Assembly (NCBI GenBank): GCA_021791235.1
Contig: JAJYXA010000287.1
Span: 1 to 10,492 of the forward strand
Length of the DNA stretch: 10,492 bases
Direction of reading: 5' to 3'
Source of the DNA: Pseudomonadota bacterium
GTDB lineage: Bacteria > Pseudomonadota > Gammaproteobacteria > Burkholderiales > Thiobacillaceae
Positions 7,074-10,492 of this stretch are shown piece after piece. Below the pieces are notes generated by a model. The model saw nothing but the letters and a program-made list of their open reading frames with translations. It did no database searches and was not told where the DNA came from. The stretch's first letter is position 1. The number at the start of each line of letters is the position of its first letter. The position numbers and the translations under genes were made by a program.

Positions 7074-7105
7074 GCGAATGCGAAGTGAGGCGGCGTTTGA
7101 GGCAT
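7070..7105 (-). CDS. Candidate 11-codon leader ORF overlapping the nrdJ start
   Basis: Reading on the - strand, ATG at 7105-7103 opens a frame coding MPQTPPHFAFA, with TGA at 7072-7070. That stop overlaps the nrdJ ATG (7073-7071) as ATGA, the usual layout for translational coupling. The ATG has a strong Shine-Dalgarno, AAGGAG at 7118-7113, with 7-nt spacing, whereas the nrdJ ATG has none in the pyrimidine-rich bases before it. The peptide itself shows no recognisable motif, so its role may be only to deliver ribosomes to nrdJ. The alternative is that translation begins at a different in-frame nrdJ codon and the small frame is chance. Confidence 0.42.
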   Translation of the reverse strand: MPQTPPHFAFA

Positions 7106-7112
7106 TATCTAT

Positions 7113-7118
7113 CTCCTT
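7113..7118 (-). promoter_or_regulatory. Strong Shine-Dalgarno (AAGGAG) in the nrdJ leader
   Basis: AAGGAG on the - strand is placed 7 nt from the ATG of the 11-codon ORF at 7105, and about 40 nt from the nrdJ ATG. It is the only good ribosome site in this leader, which is what makes the small ORF credible. Confidence 0.55.
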
Positions 7119-7132
7119 GTGTTTTTTGAGCA

Positions 7133-7168
7133 CTTATACTCCTTAGGGTACGTGTGCCCTTCAGGGTA
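7133..7168. promoter_or_regulatory. Divergent nrdJ/srkA promoter region with spaced direct repeat
   Basis: Two -10-like hexamers overlap here on opposite strands: TATACT (7135-7140, +) toward srkA and TATAAG (7138-7133, -) toward nrdJ. Neither has a good -35 at 16-18 bp. Beside them is a direct repeat, CCTTAGGGTA (7141-7150) and CCTTCAGGGTA (7158-7168), starting 17 bp apart; each copy contains a small palindrome (CCT-n-AGG or CCT-nn-AGG). Poor -35 boxes plus a repeat at this spacing would fit a regulator that controls both genes. No known regulator site (for example an NrdR box) is recognised. Confidence 0.33.
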
Positions 7169-7187
7169 TAGCCGCTTTCCCTTGCTC

Positions 7188-8171
7188 ATGATGGATTCGT
7201 CCCATCCCTATTCCGCGCTGACTCCCGACTGTGCCCTCGACGCCCTCGACAGCACCGGTCTCAAGGCCGATGGACGCCTGCTGGCGCTCAACAGCTATGA
7301 AAACCGCGTCTACCAGATGGGCGTCGAGGACGCCCTTCCCGTGGTGGTCAAGTTCTACCGTCCCGAACGCTGGCCCGACGCCGCGATCCTGGAAGAGCAC
7401 GCCTTCGCCGCCGAACTGGCCGGACGTGAGATTCCGGTGGTGGCGCCGCTGGTTTTGCACGGCGCCACGCTCCACACCCACGCCGGCTTCCGCTTCGCCG
7501 TCTATCCGAAGCAGGGCGGCCGCATGCCCGAGTTCGACCGCGCCGACACCCTGCAATGGATGGGGCGGTTTATCGGGCGTATCCATGCGGTCGGCGCAAC
7601 GGCATCCTTCGCGCACCGGCCGACGCTCGATCTCGAGACCTTCGGCTATGCATCGCGCGATTTTCTGCGCAACGGAAACTGGCTGCCGGCCGATCTGACC
7701 GCCGCGTGGGACAGCGTGGTCGAGCATGCCCTCACCAGCGTCGCGCATTGCTATGGACGCGCCGGCCAAGTGCGCGCGATCCGCCTGCACGGCGACTGCC
7801 ACGCCGGCAACGTGCTGTGGACCGATAGCGGACCGCACTTCGTCGACTTCGACGACAGCCGCATGGGCCCGGCGGTGCAGGACCTGTGGATGCTGCTGTC
7901 CGGCGAGCGCGACGAGCAGCAGGGGCAGATCAACGAGATTCTCAAAGGCTACGAGGACTTCATGGAATTCGACCCGCGCGAACTTCATCTGGTCGAAGCA
8001 CTCAGAACATTGAGGCTGATCCACTACGCGGCCTGGCTCGCGCGCCGCTGGGACGACCCGGCTTTCCCCGCCGCGTTTCCGTGGTTCAATACGCAGCAGT
8101 ACTGGCAGGCGCGCATCCTCGAATTGCGCGAGCAGATCGCGCTGATGGACGAGCCGCCGCTGGTGGCGTGA
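7188..8171 (+). CDS. srkA: Stress response kinase A (YihE/RdoA family)
   Basis: The protein is 327 aa; E. coli SrkA has 328. It shows ALNSYENRVYQ and VVKFYRPERW (35-62, with the nucleotide-binding Lys55), ILEEHAFA, the catalytic HGDCHAGNVLW (Asp203 and Asn208), the metal-binding DFDD (220-223) and GPAVQDLWMLLSG. SrkA is a cytosolic Ser/Thr protein kinase of the choline-kinase-like fold. In E. coli it is under Cpx control and protects stressed cells from death linked to the MazEF toxin and reactive oxygen. The ATG at 7188 (or the next codon, 7191) matches the family N-terminus. A longer frame from a GTG at 7119 would cover promoter-like bases and has no family similarity. The ribosome site is weak. 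asnO follows after 13 nt, so the two are likely co-transcribed. Confidence 0.93.
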   Translation: MMDSSHPYSALTPDCALDALDSTGLKADGRLLALNSYENRVYQMGVEDALPVVVKFYRPERWPDAAILEEHAFAAELAGREIPVVAPLVLHGATLHTHAGFRFAVYPKQGGRMPEFDRADTLQWMGRFIGRIHAVGATASFAHRPTLDLETFGYASRDFLRNGNWLPADLTAAWDSVVEHALTSVAHCYGRAGQVRAIRLHGDCHAGNVLWTDSGPHFVDFDDSRMGPAVQDLWMLLSGERDEQQGQINEILKGYEDFMEFDPRELHLVEALRTLRLIHYAAWLARRWDDPAFPAAFPWFNTQQYWQARILELREQIALMDEPPLVA

Positions 8172-8184
8172 TGAGGACAAGGGC

Positions 8185-9951
8185 ATGTGCGGCATAGCAG
8201 GTGAATTTCGCTTCGACAACACGGCACCCGATGCGGCGGCGATGGCGCGGATGCTGGCTAGGCTGGCGCGGCGCGGCCCCGACGCCGAGGGCCAGCACAC
8301 CGACGGCCCGGTACGCCTGGGCCACCGGCGGCTGGCGATCATCGACCTGTCGCCGCGCTCGCGCCAGCCGATGGTCGACGCCGCCACCGGCACCGCGCTG
8401 GTGTTCAACGGCACCATCTACAACTACCCCGAACTGCGCGCCGAACTCCTCGACCTGGGTCATGCCTTCCACTCCGACGGCGACACCGAAGTCATCCTGC
8501 GCGCCTACCTGCAATGGGGCGAAGCCTGCGTCGAGCGCCTGCACGGCATGTTCGCGTTCGCCATCTGGAATCGCGAGGAATTGTTCCTGGCGCGCGACCG
8601 CCTCGGCATCAAGCCGCTGTATTACAGCGAGAACCTCGGGCGCTTCCGCTTCGCCTCGACGCCGCAGGCGCTGATCGCCGCCGGCGGCGTCGACACCGGC
8701 ATCGACGCGGTGGCGCTGCACCACCTGTTCACGCTGCATGCGGTGGTGCCGGCGCCGCGCACGATCCTCAACGGCATCCGCAAGCTTGCTCCCGGCACCA
8801 CGCTGACGGTCAACGCGCGCGGCGAACTCAGCCATCGCAAATACTGGTCGCTGAAGGCGCAGCGGCCGGCGCAGCCGAAGACCGAGGCCGAGTGGACCGA
8901 GGCGATCCACACCAGTCTGCGCCAGGCGGTGAAGAAGCGCATCGAGATCGCCGACGTCAAGGTCGGCGTGCTGCTCTCCGGCGGGCTCGATTCCAGCCTC
9001 CTGGTGGCGCTGCTCGCCGAGCAGGGGGTGCCCGACCTGATGACCTTCACGGTGGGCTTCGAGGACCAGCCGGAAGAGCGCGGCAACGAGTTCGAATACT
9101 CCGACCCGGTGGCGGCCATGTACGGCACGCGCCACCACAAGTACCTGATCCCCAATTCGGAAGTGCTGCGTCGCCTGCCCGAGGCCGTCGACCAGATGTC
9201 CGAGCCGATGTTCGCGCAGGATGCGGTGGCCTTCTACCTGCTGTCCGAACAGGTCAGCAAGACGGTCAAGGTGGTGCAGAGCGGGCAGGGTGCGGACGAG
9301 GTGTTCGGCGGCTATTTCTGGTATCCGCGCATGGCGGTGGAAACGGAAGGCAGCGCGCTGGAGCGCTTCCGCCGCCACTATTTCGACCGCGACCACGACG
9401 AGTTCCTGGAGATGGCGACGCCGGCCTATCACGGCCCAGACTACACGGCGCAAACCATCGCCGCGCACCTGGCGGAGCCGTTCGCCGACGACTTCATCGA
9501 TCAGGTATTGCGCATGGACACGACCATGCTCATCACCGACGATCCGGTGAAACGCGTCGACAACATGACCATGGCGTGGGGGCTGGAGGCGCGCGTGCCC
9601 TTCCTCGACCACCAGCTGGTGGAACTGGCCGCGGCGATGCCGGCCGAACTGAAACTGGCGTCCGAAGGCAAGCACGTGCTGAAGAGCATCGCACGCGGGT
9701 TGATCCCGGACGCGGTGATCGACCGCAAGAAGGGCTACTTCCCCATGCCGGCGCTCAAATTCGTTCGCGGGGATTTCCTGCATTTCATGCAGGACATATT
9801 GAATTCGCAGGCCTGCCGCGAACGCGGCTTGTATCAGCGCGATTACGTGAACAAGCTGCTCGACGCCCCGGAACGGCATCACACCCGCATCCAGGGCAGC
9901 AAGCTGTGGCATCTGGCGCTGCTCGAATACTGGCTGCAGAAGCATGCGTAG
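8185..9951 (+). CDS. asnO: N-acetylglutaminylglutamine amidotransferase-type asparagine synthetase family enzyme
   Basis: The 588-aa enzyme has an N-terminal class II glutaminase domain (Cys2 exposed as the nucleophile after Met removal, RRGPDAEG, FNGTIYNY, SDGDTEVIL) and a C-terminal ATP-pyrophosphatase synthetase domain (SGGLDSS, 265-271; GQGADEVFGGY, 367-377). The central AGGVDTGIDAVALHHLFTLH and HAVVPAPRTIL stretches and VKRVDNMTMAWGLEARVPFLDH match, from memory, the subgroup that amidates N-acetylglutaminylglutamine to the osmolyte NAGGN, as described for Sinorhizobium meliloti and Pseudomonas aeruginosa. General AsnB is the main alternative. GAGGA at 8173-8177 lies 7 nt before the ATG. 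The usual partner, an acetyltransferase/ATP-grasp synthetase (ngg), is not adjacent: srkA lies upstream and mltB downstream. Family call is firm; the NAGGN substrate is probable. Confidence 0.82.
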   Translation: MCGIAGEFRFDNTAPDAAAMARMLARLARRGPDAEGQHTDGPVRLGHRRLAIIDLSPRSRQPMVDAATGTALVFNGTIYNYPELRAELLDLGHAFHSDGDTEVILRAYLQWGEACVERLHGMFAFAIWNREELFLARDRLGIKPLYYSENLGRFRFASTPQALIAAGGVDTGIDAVALHHLFTLHAVVPAPRTILNGIRKLAPGTTLTVNARGELSHRKYWSLKAQRPAQPKTEAEWTEAIHTSLRQAVKKRIEIADVKVGVLLSGGLDSSLLVALLAEQGVPDLMTFTVGFEDQPEERGNEFEYSDPVAAMYGTRHHKYLIPNSEVLRRLPEAVDQMSEPMFAQDAVAFYLLSEQVSKTVKVVQSGQGADEVFGGYFWYPRMAVETEGSALERFRRHYFDRDHDEFLEMATPAYHGPDYTAQTIAAHLAEPFADDFIDQVLRMDTTMLITDDPVKRVDNMTMAWGLEARVPFLDHQLVELAAAMPAELKLASEGKHVLKSIARGLIPDAVIDRKKGYFPMPALKFVRGDFLHFMQDILNSQACRERGLYQRDYVNKLLDAPERHHTRIQGSKLWHLALLEYWLQKHA

Positions 9952-10492
9952 TTTGCTGGTCCTGCTGGCCATGCTGGCGGCCAGCGCGGCTCATGCCCAA
10001 GGCGATTTCGACAGCTGGCTCGCTGGCTTCCGCCAGGATGCGCAAACGCAGGGCATTTCGGACGCCACCCTCGATGCTGCACTCACCGGGCTTGTACCGG
10101 ACGAGCGCGTGATCGCGCTCGACCAACGCCAGCCCGAATTCCTGCAGACTTTTTCCGATTACCTCCGTCGGCGCGTCACCGAAAGCGCGGTGGCGCGCGG
10201 GCAGGCCCTGATTGAACAACACGCGACGCTGCTGGATGCGGTCGAGCAGAAATACGGCGTTCCGAAGACGGTGCTGGTGGCGTTCTGGGGACTGGAAACC
10301 CGCTACGGCGAGGTCCAGGGCAGCCTCAACGTGCCGGCGAGCCTTGCCACGCTGGCCTGGGACGGACGGCGCAGCGGATTCTTCCGCAGCCAGCTGCTCG
10401 ACGCGCTGCGCATCATCGATGCCGGCCACGTCAGCGCAATCGACATGAATGGCTCCTGGGCCGGCGCGATGGGCCACATGCAGTTCATGCCG
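9944..10492 (+). CDS. mltB: Lytic murein transglycosylase B, N-terminal part (3' truncated by window edge)
   Basis: The frame runs from ATG 9944 to the window end without a stop and gives 183 residues of a protein usually about 330-400 aa. Residues 1-18 form a Sec signal peptide (hydrophobic LLVLLAMLAASAA core, AHA cleavage site). There is no lipobox cysteine, so it would be soluble and periplasmic rather than a lipoprotein like E. coli MltB. The SLT-B fold follows: GISDATLDAAL, the catalytic-site FWGLETRYG with Glu118, NVPASLATLAWDGRR, and GSWAGAMGHMQFMP at the edge. MltB-type enzymes cleave the glycan strand of peptidoglycan to leave 1,6-anhydromuramyl ends. Its ATG lies inside the last codons of asnO (8-nt overlap, ATGCGTAG), with no good ribosome site of its own, so it is probably translationally coupled. 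Confidence 0.92.
   Translation, partial: MRSLLVLLAMLAASAAHAQGDFDSWLAGFRQDAQTQGISDATLDAALTGLVPDERVIALDQRQPEFLQTFSDYLRRRVTESAVARGQALIEQHATLLDAVEQKYGVPKTVLVAFWGLETRYGEVQGSLNVPASLATLAWDGRRSGFFRSQLLDALRIIDAGHVSAIDMNGSWAGAMGHMQFMP

Noticed and set aside
7071..7133. N-terminal extension of nrdJ to a GTG at 7133
   Set aside because: The added 20 residues show no family similarity, the GTG lies in promoter-like sequence, and no ribosome site precedes it.
7074..7187. Cobalamin riboswitch or NrdR boxes upstream of nrdJ
   Set aside because: The gap is too short for a cobalamin riboswitch and I find no B12-box-like sequence; no pair of ACAC-AT-rich-GTGT NrdR-type boxes is present.
8086..9972. Open frame of 628 codons on the - strand covering the whole asnO gene
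   Set aside because: It mirrors a well-identified gene; its product is rich in H, Q, R and V with no domain, as expected for the complement of GC-rich coding sequence, and it has no ribosome site.
8514..10112. Open frame of 532 codons on the + strand in another frame of asnO
   Set aside because: It overlaps asnO throughout and extends into mltB, with Arg/Gly/Ala-heavy low-complexity product.

Overview
This looks like an ordinary chromosomal region of a GC-rich betaproteobacterium. High GC, strong third-position G/C bias and the mix of families (AI-2E transporter next to a GcvR-like ACT protein, class II ribonucleotide reductase next to an RssA-like patatin, SrkA, a NAGGN-type amidotransferase, MltB) suggest a Thiobacillaceae/Nitrosomonadales-like organism. 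That assignment is an inference from protein families, not a database match. I see no insertion sequence, phage gene, CRISPR array, rRNA or tRNA gene.

Left part (1-1495, + strand): the C-terminal half of an AI-2E family membrane protein, then a tandem-ACT GcvR-like regulator 2 nt downstream, then a small exported protein of unknown function whose Shine-Dalgarno overlaps the gcvR stop. Facing it is a 321-aa uncharacterised cytosolic protein on the - strand (1564-2529).

Middle (2530-5341): a 237-bp divergent gap leads to an HDOD signalling protein with a degenerate EAL-like N-terminal half, followed after 7 nt by a GIY-YIG domain protein of the YhbQ/UPF0213 type. These converge on an - strand pair, an adenosylcobalamin-dependent ribonucleotide reductase (nrdJ) and, one base after its stop, an RssA-like patatin.

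Right part (7074-10492): a divergent promoter region of about 115 bp separates nrdJ from a + strand run of srkA (stress-response kinase), an asparagine-synthetase-like amidotransferase of the N-acetylglutaminylglutamine amide type, and mltB (lytic transglycosylase, cut by the window end). srkA and asnO are 13 nt apart, and asnO and mltB overlap by 8 nt, so the three are probably co-transcribed. Their predicted jobs (stress survival, compatible-solute synthesis, wall remodelling) fit an osmotic or envelope-stress theme.

The most unusual signals are not new protein systems but local arrangements. An 11-codon leader ORF with an excellent ribosome site overlaps the nrdJ start as ATGA. A spaced direct repeat and overlapping divergent -10-like elements lie between nrdJ and srkA. 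The NAGGN-type amidotransferase stands without its usual synthetase partner alongside. I did not find convincing evidence for a wholly undescribed system here.
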